A program made the position numbers and the translations under genes. A stretch of DNA of 45,116 nt from an uncultured Collinsella sp. (GTDB taxonomy: Bacteria > Actinomycetota > Coriobacteriia > Coriobacteriales > Coriobacteriaceae). A model generated the notes under the pieces. It saw only the letters and a list, made by a program, of their open reading frames with translations, made no database searches and was not told the origin of the DNA. Each line of letters starts with the position of its first letter. The stretch's first letter is position 1. This document shows positions 15,276 through 23,582 of the stretch, piece after piece. The DNA is taken from assembly GCA_958453935.1 (NCBI GenBank), contig CAUDZT010000008.1:1-45116 (forward strand), written 5' to 3'.

Positions 15276-16787
15276 CTAGTAGCTATCGTACGAATTGTCG
15301 GTAGAATCGGTGGGTGTCTGACCGTCAGTTGCGGTATCGGCGCCATCCGTGGACTTGGCATCGGGACCGTCGGTGGTATCGGTACCATCGGTGGTGTCGG
15401 TACCATCAGAACTTTCACCATTCTCGGAATCAGACGTCTCCTTCTTGGGAACGGTGATCGTCACGCGCGCCACGCCCGAGGTCTTGGTATCGTAACGGAC
15501 CTTTTCACCGTTCTTGGTAACGGTGACATCGGAAGGCTTGGACGTGGTGATCTCGATCGAGGACTCGGGCGTATACTCCTGCTCAAAGGGGCCAGTCGCC
15601 TGGGCGCCATAGACCGACTTGCCGTCGACCTTGACCTCAATCCACGCGGTCTTTCCCTTGGCAACGGAGACCTTGACCTTCGTGACCTCGCTCTCTTCCT
15701 TCTTGGCCGTCGTCTTGGTAGCGTCCGAATCAGTCGACTCATCCGTCGCCTCATCGGTGTCTTCGTCCTCGTCGACCGTTTCGGTCTTCATAGAAGACTT
15801 CTTAGTCGTCGTCTTGGTGGCAGCGGGCGTCTCGGGCGTGGTCTCGGGCGTCGAAGATGCGCAGCCGCGCAGAAGCACCACGATGAGCACAATCAGCAGC
15901 AATGCCACGGCGCCGATGCCGGCGTAGACGATACGCGGATCGAGCCCGTTGTTTTGAGGAGCACGGGAACCGCCGCGTCCACGACCGGAACTGCTGCGGC
16001 CGCCTCCCTGAGGCATACGACCGCGATTGCTATCGGAACGGCCGCGATAGCCGCCCTGGCCCTGAAGGCTGCGCTGACCCGAGCGGGGCGCAAGTTCACC
16101 GCGGCCTTGATAGCCACGCTGGCCCGAACGCGGAGCCGAAGAGCGCTGGTCATACGGCTGTGATTGAGAGCGAAGACGCGGCGTCACCTGCGTGGCATCG
16201 GCGTCCGCATAGCCACCGCGAGAGCGTCCGGTAGAGACACCACGGCAACCGCGATCGGAATAACCACCATCGCCGTAGCCGGCACGAGGGTCACGTGCGA
16301 CACCGCGGGCAGCGGGGAGTGCGCGCTCCTCGGGCGCCGGCGTGCTGCGAAAACGATCGCGCTGGGAACGAATCTCCTCGCTCGAGCCCGTTTCGGTAAC
16401 ATAGCCAGCCTGCTGAGGGCGCTGGCCATAACGCGTCGAACGCCCGCCCTGAACCATCAGGAAGCGGCCGTTGTCGACCGAGGAACGCGAATTGACGTAG
16501 CCGGCGGCGTCCTGAAAACGACCGCCCTGCTGCGACGTCTCGCGCTCATATGCCATCAGATCGTCAAAATAAGCGTTGACGACCTCCCGCGGATTGAGGC
16601 CCAAAAAGCGCGCATAGCTCGAAATCATGCCCTGCGCATAGCCGCGCGGAGGCATCGATGCAAAATTGCCATTCTCGAAAAACTCGATGATCTGCGGCCT
16701 GATTTTGATGGTGTTGGCGACCTGCTGAATGGAAAGGCCCATTCGGCGACGCTGCTCGAGCAGCATGTCACCAAAGCGTGCAGCCAT
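15276..16787 (-). CDS. RodZ-like helix-turn-helix membrane protein
   Basis: 503 aa. The N-terminal helix-turn-helix (about 4-75: FGDMLLEQRRRMGLSIQQVA) is the RodZ/YmfM type. A long Arg/Gly/Ser/Gln-rich linker (about 85-280) with repeated SGQR and GYRGR-like pieces follows, then one transmembrane helix (about 287-306) and an extracytoplasmic part. That part has acidic Thr/Lys/Glu-rich sequence, a DUF4115-like beta domain (about 368-447) and a TDGTD-repeat tail. RodZ links MreB to the wall machinery. Bacillus keeps its homologue ymfM just upstream of pgsA, consistent with this position. The ATG overlaps the ftsK stop (TGATG). The linker is much longer than in Bacillus and probably disordered. 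Confidence 0.88.
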   Translation of the reverse strand: MAARFGDMLLEQRRRMGLSIQQVANTIKIRPQIIEFFENGNFASMPPRGYAQGMISSYARFLGLNPREVVNAYFDDLMAYERETSQQGGRFQDAAGYVNSRSSVDNGRFLMVQGGRSTRYGQRPQQAGYVTETGSSEEIRSQRDRFRSTPAPEERALPAARGVARDPRAGYGDGGYSDRGCRGVSTGRSRGGYADADATQVTPRLRSQSQPYDQRSSAPRSGQRGYQGRGELAPRSGQRSLQGQGGYRGRSDSNRGRMPQGGGRSSSGRGRGGSRAPQNNGLDPRIVYAGIGAVALLLIVLIVVLLRGCASSTPETTPETPAATKTTTKKSSMKTETVDEDEDTDEATDESTDSDATKTTAKKEESEVTKVKVSVAKGKTAWIEVKVDGKSVYGAQATGPFEQEYTPESSIEITTSKPSDVTVTKNGEKVRYDTKTSGVARVTITVPKKETSDSENGESSDGTDTTDGTDTTDGPDAKSTDGADTATDGQTPTDSTDNSYDSY

Positions 16788-19564
16788 CAGAATCCTCCAA
16801 ACTCACGATCTTCACGTGCCATCTCGGCGTCGACGGATTCCAGCGTGGCAAGGCCTTCTTCATCCAGCAGAACCTCGCGCGGCTTGGAACCGTCGGGCGG
16901 TCCGACGACACCCTTTTCTTCCAGCATGTCCATAATACGCCCGGCGCGCGCATAGCCAACCTTCAGGCGGCGTTGCAGGCCAGATGTGGAGCCCAGCTGC
17001 GATTCCACCACAATATGAGCGGCTTCCCAGATAAGCGGATCGTCGTCCTGAGGCTCGGCAACGCCGGTTCGCACGATGCCGCCGCCACCTGCCATGGACA
17101 TGGAGGCAGGTGCCACAGCCGACAGGATCTCCTCATGGTAGTCGGGCTCGCTTTGCGACTTAACGAACTCGACAATCTCGTTGATCTCGTCATCCGAAAC
17201 AAAGCAGCCCTGGATGCGGCGGGGCTTGCCCCAGTCGACCTTTGAGAACAGCATGTCACCCAAGCCGGTGAGCTTTTCGGCACCCATCTGGTCAATGATG
17301 ACGCGGGAGTCGATGCCCGTTGCGACGTTGAAGGCGATACGGTTGGTAATGTTTGCCTTGATGAGGCCCGTCACCACGTTAGAGCTCGGACGCTGGGTCG
17401 CCACGATAAGGTGGATACCGGCGGCACGGCCCAGCTGGGCGATACGCACAATCGAGGCCTCGACGTCCTTGCCGGCGACCATCATCAGGTCCGAAAGCTC
17501 GTCGATGATGATGACCAGGTAGGGCATCTTTTGCGGCGGGTTATCGTAATGCTCAAACTCGCCGGCGGCCTGCTTTTCGTTGTAGGTCGAGATCTTGCGC
17601 ACGTTCAGGCGCTCGAAGACCTTCAGGCGGCGCTCCATTTCGGACACCGCCCACTGCAAGGCGCTCGCGGCCTGCTTGGGCTCGGTCACTACGGGCACAT
17701 AGAGATGCGGAAGACCGTTATAGCCTGCGAGCTCGACGCGCTTGGGGTCGACCATGATCAAGCGAACGTCCTCGGGGAGCGCGCGCATGAGCAGGGTCGT
17801 GATGATGGAGTTGATCATGACCGACTTACCGGAACCCGTGGTACCGGCGATCAGCAGGTGGGGCATCTTGGCGAGGTCGGCGACGACCGGCGTGCCCTCG
17901 GCGTCGCGGCCGATGGCAAGCTCGAGCGGACCGCCCTTCACATAGGGCAGCACGTCGCCCAGATTGACGTTCTGGCGCTTGCGGTTGGGAATCTCGATGC
18001 CCACGAGCGAGGTGCCGGGGATCGGGGCAAAGATACGAACCGACTGGGCGGCGAGCGAAAGCGCAATATCGTCCTCGAGGCTCGAAATCTTGCTCACGCG
18101 CTCGCCCTCGCCAGGTTGCAGCTTAAAGGTCGTCACCGTGGGGCCGGCGATCCAGCCGACCACGCGGGCACTGCGGCCAAACTCAAGCAAGGTGGATTGC
18201 AGTGACTCAGCGGTCTGCTCCAGCTCCTTATCCGAAGACGCGGCAGAAGCCGACTGCGGGTTGGCATGTAGGATTTCGAGCGGCGGAAGCTTGAGGCCGT
18301 CCTCTTCTTCGCCCTCGTTATCTGCGGCGCCGCCGTCCGCTCCCCCATCACGAGCCGCAGCCGATTCGACAGCACTCGTGGCAGGCGCATCGGCAACCTT
18401 GGGATGCTTTAAGAAGTCGGGAATCTGAGGTGCGGCCGAAACAGGGTTCACGGCAAACGGCGGCTCGGACTCGTCAACCTTGTCCGGATCGTCCTCCATC
18501 GAAAGCTGTCCAGTGACCTGACCGCGCTTGGCGTGGCGACGCGGCAGCAAGGTTGTCTTGGCGGTCTCGAGCGGAGCCTCGTCGTCCTCGTCGTCACCCT
18601 CGGTGAGCTCAATCTCGCTATCGGACCAAGACGGGTCGGGCTCGCTTGTGTTGAGCTTGGGCGCAGCCTTGCCCTTCTTGGCATGGCGGCGCGGCAGCAG
18701 CGTGGTCTTGGCGCGCTCGGCTTCAACCGACTCGGATACGTCGACAAATGGGTCATCGTCCTCGTCGTCATCCAAAACCGGGTCGACATCGCCACCCATG
18801 ACCGTGGTCACCGCGGCGTCAGTCCCCTTCTGGCGCAGAATGCTCAGGTGCGGACGAGCGACGCCGGGAACAGACAGGGCCTCTTCATCGCCCCACGGGC
18901 TCGCATTGACATCGGCACGTCGACGCTCGGCAAAATCGGCAGCGCGATCGCGTGCGGAGCGCAAAACGCCACCCACCGAAAAGCCGATAATGACCAAACC
19001 AACGACGACAAGCCCCAGCAAGACAACCATGGCGATAGGTTTACCCAGGGCGTTTTGCAAGGCACTTGCGATAAAGGCGCCAATGTAGCCGCCCGACACG
19101 GAAAGGTTCTGCGGCGTAAACATAAGGTCGCACGAATCGCTCGTGCCCGGCACCATCAGCGAAAGAATGGAGACGACGGCGATAAAGACCAAGGCGCCGC
19201 CCGCAACAGAGCGCACGTTGAGCGGCGAGTCCTCACCCAAAAAGAGCGTGGCGGCAAACAGCAAGATGACGATCGGCAGCACGTAGGCGCCCAGACCAAA
19301 GCCCAGGTGGTAGAAACCGGCAACCGCAGCCGTCACGGGCGCTGTTGCCGGAGAGATCACGGCAATGAAGGACGCGATCGCCAAAACGGCGATGACCACG
19401 CCGGCGATATCGCGATTGGCCGAAGGCTCGACCAAGGGCTCAAACTCATCGAAGTCCGCCTCGTGGCCCTTATTGGCACGCAGATGGGAACCGGCACCCT
19501 TAGCAGATGCCGGTTGGTTATTGGCCTTATTGCCTTTGGCGTTTTGTGCAGATCCGCGCGCCAA
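16787..19564 (-). CDS. ftsK: DNA translocase FtsK/SpoIIIE
   Basis: 925 aa. Four or so N-terminal transmembrane helices lie between about 53 and 200, followed by a long acidic linker (about 205-440). The motor has Walker A GTTGSGKS around 574-581 and Walker B LVIIIDELSDLM, and a C-terminal gamma winged helix recognises KOPS-like sites (QRRLKVGYARAGRIMDMLEE). It pumps chromosome DNA through the division septum. The linker contains a duplicated basic motif AKTTLLPRRHAK at 285-296 and 335-346, a 50-residue period between acidic blocks. The start is a TTG at 19564 with GGAGG at 6 nt spacing; no ATG fits. It starts 1 nt after the rnj stop codon. Confidence 0.96.
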   Translation of the reverse strand: MARGSAQNAKGNKANNQPASAKGAGSHLRANKGHEADFDEFEPLVEPSANRDIAGVVIAVLAIASFIAVISPATAPVTAAVAGFYHLGFGLGAYVLPIVILLFAATLFLGEDSPLNVRSVAGGALVFIAVVSILSLMVPGTSDSCDLMFTPQNLSVSGGYIGAFIASALQNALGKPIAMVVLLGLVVVGLVIIGFSVGGVLRSARDRAADFAERRRADVNASPWGDEEALSVPGVARPHLSILRQKGTDAAVTTVMGGDVDPVLDDDEDDDPFVDVSESVEAERAKTTLLPRRHAKKGKAAPKLNTSEPDPSWSDSEIELTEGDDEDDEAPLETAKTTLLPRRHAKRGQVTGQLSMEDDPDKVDESEPPFAVNPVSAAPQIPDFLKHPKVADAPATSAVESAAARDGGADGGAADNEGEEEDGLKLPPLEILHANPQSASAASSDKELEQTAESLQSTLLEFGRSARVVGWIAGPTVTTFKLQPGEGERVSKISSLEDDIALSLAAQSVRIFAPIPGTSLVGIEIPNRKRQNVNLGDVLPYVKGGPLELAIGRDAEGTPVVADLAKMPHLLIAGTTGSGKSVMINSIITTLLMRALPEDVRLIMVDPKRVELAGYNGLPHLYVPVVTEPKQAASALQWAVSEMERRLKVFERLNVRKISTYNEKQAAGEFEHYDNPPQKMPYLVIIIDELSDLMMVAGKDVEASIVRIAQLGRAAGIHLIVATQRPSSNVVTGLIKANITNRIAFNVATGIDSRVIIDQMGAEKLTGLGDMLFSKVDWGKPRRIQGCFVSDDEINEIVEFVKSQSEPDYHEEILSAVAPASMSMAGGGGIVRTGVAEPQDDDPLIWEAAHIVVESQLGSTSGLQRRLKVGYARAGRIMDMLEEKGVVGPPDGSKPREVLLDEEGLATLESVDAEMAREDREFGGF

Positions 19565-19565
19565 A

Positions 19566-21236
19566 CTAAACCTCCATGACGACCGGGATGATCATCGGAC
19601 GGGTGCGCGTACGGCTCCAGATAAAGTTAGAGAGCGAATCGCGCACGGCCTTGCGAATGGCATCGGAACCGCTGCTGGTAAAGCTGAACTTACCCTTCTC
19701 GATCGTCTTCATAATGGACGCGGAGGCATCCTCGGAGAACTGGTCGTCGATGGCAAACGAAACGCCGCGGCCCGAGAACTCGATGGCCTCGATCTTCTTG
19801 TGTTTGAGAGAGACGATGGCAACGGCCGTGACCATACCGTCGTTGGCGAGCTTCTGGCGATCGCGCAGGACGATGGGGTCGGTATCGCCGATACGCAGGC
19901 CGTCGACGTAAACGACGCCGGACTCGACGGGCGTACCGCGCTTGACGATACCACCGCGCATCTCGAGCGTGTCGCCGTTATCGAGGATAAAGATATGATC
20001 GTCCTTGATGCCCATCTTGCGGGCCAGCTGGGCATGGGCGCGCAGATGCACGGCCTCACCGTGAACCGGCATAAAGTACGTGGGCTTGGCCATGGCCATC
20101 AGGAGCTTGAGCTCCTCCTGGCTACCGTGACCCGAGACGTGGACGAGAGCGCGGTTCTTATCCCACACGTCGCAGCCGAGCTTGGCCAGGCTGTTGACGA
20201 CCTGCTGGACGGCCTTCTCGTTGCCAGGAACGGGAGTTGCCGAGAGGATAACGGTATCGCCCTCGTGGATGGAGAGCGTCTTGTGCTCGCCATTGGCCAT
20301 GCGGGACAGGGCCGACAGCGGCTCGCCCTGCGAACCAGTGCACATGACGACGATCTTGTCGTCAGGAAGATTATCAATATCGAAGGCATCGATGATATCG
20401 GCATCATCGATGTTGAGATAACCGAGCTCGCGCGCCACGCGGGTGTTCGTGAGCATGGAACGACCGGTCACGACGACCTTGCGGCCGCACTTGCGGGCGG
20501 CGTCGCAGATCTGCTGCAGACGATGGATGTGGCTCGAGAACGACGCGACGAACACGCGGCCCGGAGCATTCTTGATGGCATGCAACAGATTGGGGCCAAC
20601 CTCGGCCTCGGACTTAGTAAAGCCGGGGACCGTGGCGTTGGTGGAGTCGGACAGCAGCAGGTCGATGCCCTGCTTGGCAAAGCGGCTGATAGCGGCATAG
20701 TCGGGCGTGACGCCGTCGATGGGCGTCTGGTCGAGCTTAAAGTCGCCGGTGTGCATAACGGTGCCCTGGTTGGTGCGGATGAACACGCCCAGAGCGCCCG
20801 GGATGGAGTGAGTCATCGAAAAGAAGTCGAGCGAGATGCCACCCAAATTGACGTGGCTGCCGCCCTTGACCTCACGGAACTTGGGTGCACGAATGCGGAA
20901 CTCGGAGAGCTTGCCCTCGATAAAGCCGAGCGTCAGCTTGCTCGAGAAGATGGGCACCTTGTTGTTGAGGTCCTGCAGTAGATACGGAAGCGAACCGGTG
21001 TGGTCCTCGTGGCCGTGAGTGACGATGATGCCGCGGAGATTTTCCTCGTTCTCCAGAACGTAGGTGTAATCCGGGAGCACCAGGTCGATACCGGGCTGCG
21101 AATCGTCGGGGAACATGAGGCCAGCGTCGACGAGCACCATGTCGCCGCCGCACTCGAAGACCGTCATGTTCTTGCCGATACCATCTAAGCCGCCGAGCGG
21201 GATGATCTTCAAGGGAGATGATTTTTTAGCTGCCAT
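19566..21236 (-). CDS. rnj: Ribonuclease J
   Basis: A 556-aa metallo-beta-lactamase/beta-CASP RNase with 5'-3' exo- and endonuclease activity. It has the metal motif THGHEDHTG (about 77-85), a GDFK motif, the beta-CASP region and the C-terminal domain. AAKKSSPLKIIPLGGLDGIGKN is the usual start of the family. The frame is open for 56 codons upstream, but family alignment sets the ATG at 21236; the nearest Shine-Dalgarno-like AAGGAAA is unusually far away (about 15 nt). It is the first gene of the long minus-strand cluster and is followed by ftsK. Confidence 0.95.
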   Translation of the reverse strand: MAAKKSSPLKIIPLGGLDGIGKNMTVFECGGDMVLVDAGLMFPDDSQPGIDLVLPDYTYVLENEENLRGIIVTHGHEDHTGSLPYLLQDLNNKVPIFSSKLTLGFIEGKLSEFRIRAPKFREVKGGSHVNLGGISLDFFSMTHSIPGALGVFIRTNQGTVMHTGDFKLDQTPIDGVTPDYAAISRFAKQGIDLLLSDSTNATVPGFTKSEAEVGPNLLHAIKNAPGRVFVASFSSHIHRLQQICDAARKCGRKVVVTGRSMLTNTRVARELGYLNIDDADIIDAFDIDNLPDDKIVVMCTGSQGEPLSALSRMANGEHKTLSIHEGDTVILSATPVPGNEKAVQQVVNSLAKLGCDVWDKNRALVHVSGHGSQEELKLLMAMAKPTYFMPVHGEAVHLRAHAQLARKMGIKDDHIFILDNGDTLEMRGGIVKRGTPVESGVVYVDGLRIGDTDPIVLRDRQKLANDGMVTAVAIVSLKHKKIEAIEFSGRGVSFAIDDQFSEDASASIMKTIEKGKFSFTSSGSDAIRKAVRDSLSNFIWSRTRTRPMIIPVVMEV

Positions 21237-21456
21237 AGGTGAGTGTTGTTTCCTTTCTTCGAAACGGGTCTGGAACAACCGACGGGGCGCTTCTGGCAAA
21301 CCGACCGCCGGGAACGTACAAATATGCATCGCAGAGTCGATGCAATAACCACAGTATGATACCCATTTGCACAACAACAGACCACCCATGCATGAAAGCC
21401 CCATCCAAACCGGTCTATCCCGCCGGTTTCCCGTGGGGCGGGCACTGATGAAGTTT

Positions 21457-21535
21457 CCTGCTCTACAGTCCTGCTCACGACGGAGGCCACATTAAGTGGC
21501 CTCCTGTTCGTGCGGAACTCGCGATAAACCTAAGC
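21457..21535. repeat. Palindromic repeat family, copy A
   Basis: Matches 39942-40023 through the blocks ACAGTCCTGCTC, CACATTAAGTG and CGTGCGGAACTCGCGAT. A 9-bp stem (21482-21490 with 21496-21504, loop ATTAA) is conserved in structure but not sequence: GGAGGCCAC here, GGAGAGCAC in the other copy, each with its matching partner. Copy A lacks the long outer stem of copy B. Confidence 0.75.
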
Positions 21536-21662
21536 CGGTGTCCCCGCTCTCCCGGGGCCTGTCGTGGCTTGGCCGTTGCATGCGGCTCGCTTTTCGGAAC
21601 GGGGCTGACGGACACGTTCCGAAATCTACCACCGTCGCTGTGCAGGGTGTCTATAAAGAGCC

Positions 21663-21892
21663 GTGGCCAAAAAACATCAAATATGAGTACTGATACTCTT
21701 TTAGTAGCAGTAATTTTGACCACATTTAAGGTGATTTGACGTGTCGATCGAGCAGATAAGCTGCCGTATCTCCTCAAGTGTTCATTAAAGGAAGACCTTG
21801 ATGCGAATAAATCTCATTAAGATCTTCTTTTATTAACGAAAATAATGTAGCTACAACGGTGACAGTACTCATATTTGCCGTTTTTTGGCCAC
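21663..21892. mobile_element. MITE-like element with 32-nt terminal inverted repeats
   Basis: Arms at 21663-21694 and 21861-21892 are inverted copies, 28 of 32 bases matching, each beginning GTGGCCAAAAAA and running into CAAATATGAGTACTG. The 166-bp interior is A/T-rich and non-coding. I see no convincing target-site duplication. Size, terminal repeats and composition fit a miniature inverted-repeat transposable element; two inverted copies of a short regulatory repeat is the alternative. Confidence 0.6.
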
Positions 21893-21927
21893 AGTCCTTC
21901 GGAGGGTCCTCGAAAATAGTCCCGAGC

Positions 21928-21982
21928 CGGCACTTGGGGACGTTCCTATAATGCCGGCACTTAGGAGCGTCCCCAAGTGCCG
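21928..21982. repeat. REP-like hairpin, 20-bp stem
   Basis: CGGCACTTGGGGACGTTCCT (21928-21947) pairs with 21963-21982 with one G-T type mismatch around a 15-nt loop that itself contains another GCCGGCACTT. The GGGGACGTTCC core resembles REP/BIME palindromes mobilised by REP-associated tyrosine transposases; that link is from memory of the family. No transposase gene is in the window. Confidence 0.65.
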
Positions 21983-22000
21983 ACACCGCGTCTGCCTGCG

Positions 22001-22373
22001 GCGGCCGCGCCCCGCTGCATCGCTCCGCACCCTTGCGGGTTCGAATCCCTCCGCTTGGCGGCGTTGGCTCGATTTGCTTGACGTGAGGGGCTCTTGGCTG
22101 GTGTGGGACGGAGGGATTCCGCGTCCGCCTGGTCGGCGGCCGCGCCCCGCTGCGTCGCTCCGCACCCTTGCGGGTTCGAATCCCTCCGCTTGGCGGCGTT
22201 GGCTCGATTTGCTTGACGTGAGGGGCTCTTGGCTGGTGTGGGACGGAGGGATTCCGCGTCCGCCTGGTCGGCGGCCGCGCCCCGCTGCGTCGCTTCGCTC
22301 CTTGCGTGCTGCGCTGGAAAACGCTTCGCGTTTCCTCAGCTCCGCACCCTTGCGGGTTCGAATTCCTCCGCTT
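22001..22373. repeat. 135-bp tandem repeat with tRNA 3'-end fragments
   Basis: Units at 22001-22135 and 22136-22270 are almost identical; a third copy begins at 22271, is interrupted by about 45 nt holding a small hairpin, and resumes at 22340-22373. Each full unit contains GGGTTCGAATCCCTCCG (22037-22053), the T-arm and acceptor sequence of the adjacent tRNA-Gln on the opposite strand. Each also contains TGGGACGGAGGGATTC (22104-22119), the same tRNA end in the other orientation. This looks like repeated duplication beside a tRNA gene. The sense-strand product would not fold as a complete tRNA. Confidence 0.8.
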
Positions 22374-22380
22374 GCCCACA

Positions 22381-22416
22381 AGAAAGCGCCCTGGGCCGTT
22401 ATGGGCTTAGGGCGCT
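22381..22416 (-). terminator. Terminator of tRNA-Gln
   Basis: AGCGCCCT (minus, 22416-22409) pairs with AGGGCGCT (22392-22385) and is followed on the minus strand by TTCTT. It lies 9 bp beyond the tRNA 3' end. Confidence 0.8.
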
Positions 22417-22425
22417 CAGTTTTAA

Positions 22426-22500
22426 TGGCTGGGACGGAGGGATTCGAACCCCCAACAGCCGGCACCAAAAACCGGAGTTCTACCGTTGAACTACGTCCCA
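22426..22500 (-). tRNA. tRNA-Gln (anticodon TTG)
   Basis: The minus strand folds as a full cloverleaf: acceptor TGGGACG/CGTCCCA, D-arm GTTC-GAAC, anticodon stem CCGGT/GCCGG with loop TTTTGGT (anticodon TTG), T-arm with TTCGAAT, discriminator G and an encoded CCA (22428-22426). It lies 37 bp downstream of a peptidoglycan-binding protein gene on the same strand. Confidence 0.97.
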
Positions 22501-22537
22501 GTATGGGTGTTGCACAAAAGCAACTCGTTTAGTTTAC

Positions 22538-23443
22538 CTAATCTGCGAGGGCATCGCAAACGCCATCGAGCAGGCGTACCGCGAGCGTCTGGGCGTCGCT
22601 GGCAGTGAAGGTGCCGTTGTAGCGCGTCATGCCCGTGAGCTCAATGCGGATGCGCGCGGGCTTTTGCTGCGCGGCGACATTGGCGGTGCGGATGCGCTGG
22701 GCCAGGTTGTGGCACTCGGCGAGGGCAATTGTGGCGCGTGGAGCGGCGTCGGTGGGTAGCTCATCGCTTGCAATCTCGAGCACCAGGTCAACGTCGGTTG
22801 GGACCTCGGAGTCGCAGAGCATCATGCCGCTGTTGTCGGTCGTTGCCGTGGCGATGTTCCACATGCGCGAAGCAACGCTGCGTGCGATGGGGTCCTCACC
22901 GATAACGGCGATCTGGAAGCGCTCGAGCACGTTGGCGGCGCGAGCAAAACCGATGCGGGACTCGGCTTCGGTGACCGAGGGCTTGCCCTCCCACACATGA
23001 TGCAGGCGGTTGATGTAGGCGTAGGTGTCCTGGAAGGCCATGCCGTCGGCAAACAGGCCGACATTTTCCTGGAACTGCTGCAGGGCGGCCTCGGTATGCG
23101 GACCAAAGTAGCCGTCGTCTTCGCCACAGGCAAAGCCCAAAACGTTGAGAGCGCGCTGCAGGGCCTGCACATCGGCGCCATGGAAATTGGGCATGCGCAG
23201 ATACAGGGTGCGGTCGCCCAGCTTATACGAGGCGTCGACCAGGGCGCTCCAACAGGGGATATCGACGGCATGACCGGCAGCAAGGCCACTGTCGAGCCTG
23301 AAGGTGCTGACGGCCTGCTCGGTGGTGGTGCCAAAGCGCTTGTCGGCGACCTCGTCGGCATCGATGGTGTAACCGAGCTGCAGAAGGCGGGACTGAACAT
23401 CCTCGACGGCTGCTCCCTGCATGCCCGTGGTAATAGGTTCCAT
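22538..23443 (-). CDS. CwlM-like double peptidoglycan-binding protein
   Basis: 301 aa with no signal peptide. Two PG_binding_1 domains (about 5-70, with LLQLGYTIDADEVADKRFG, and about 83-148, with ALNVLGFACGEDDGYFGPHTEAALQQFQ) precede a 130-residue C-terminal domain. The architecture matches actinobacterial CwlM (two such domains plus an Amidase_3 fold), a cytosolic, catalytically dead regulator of cell-wall synthesis in mycobacteria. I see none of the zinc ligands of an active amidase in the C-terminal part. AAAGGGG precedes the ATG at 7 nt. Assignment to CwlM is an inference; a plain PG-binding protein is the fallback. Confidence 0.75.
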   Translation of the reverse strand: MEPITTGMQGAAVEDVQSRLLQLGYTIDADEVADKRFGTTTEQAVSTFRLDSGLAAGHAVDIPCWSALVDASYKLGDRTLYLRMPNFHGADVQALQRALNVLGFACGEDDGYFGPHTEAALQQFQENVGLFADGMAFQDTYAYINRLHHVWEGKPSVTEAESRIGFARAANVLERFQIAVIGEDPIARSVASRMWNIATATTDNSGMMLCDSEVPTDVDLVLEIASDELPTDAAPRATIALAECHNLAQRIRTANVAAQQKPARIRIELTGMTRYNGTFTASDAQTLAVRLLDGVCDALAD

Positions 23444-23582
23444 GAACGAACCCCTTTCGGCGTACGATTCGTACTATTTTGAGCGCGTGTCGGATAGACA
23501 ACGCGAGACAATGCATAAACATGCACTCAACAGTGTAGCAACTTGTACCCAAACTCGCTGCCCACAGGTTTTATGACCCCCG

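Larger units (their letters stand above)
21237..22425. other. Gene-free repeat cluster
   Basis: About 1.2 kb with no gene I can support between rnj and tRNA-Gln. It carries the rnj upstream region (21237-21456), a palindromic repeat shared with 40 kb, a 230-bp MITE-like element that is A/T-rich against its surroundings, a REP-like hairpin, a 135-bp tandem duplication with tRNA-like pieces, and the tRNA terminator. The open frames across it are peptides of the tRNA-complement type (GGIRTRKGAE) and are not genes. Confidence 0.8.

Noticed and set aside
19365..20981. 538-codon open frame on the plus strand
   Set aside because: It mirrors rnj and the start of ftsK; the protein has no family features.
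21774..22468. Minus-strand frames of about 200 codons with GGIRTRKGAE repeats
   Set aside because: They are translations of tRNA-end fragments and of the 135-bp tandem repeat, a well-known source of false proteins.
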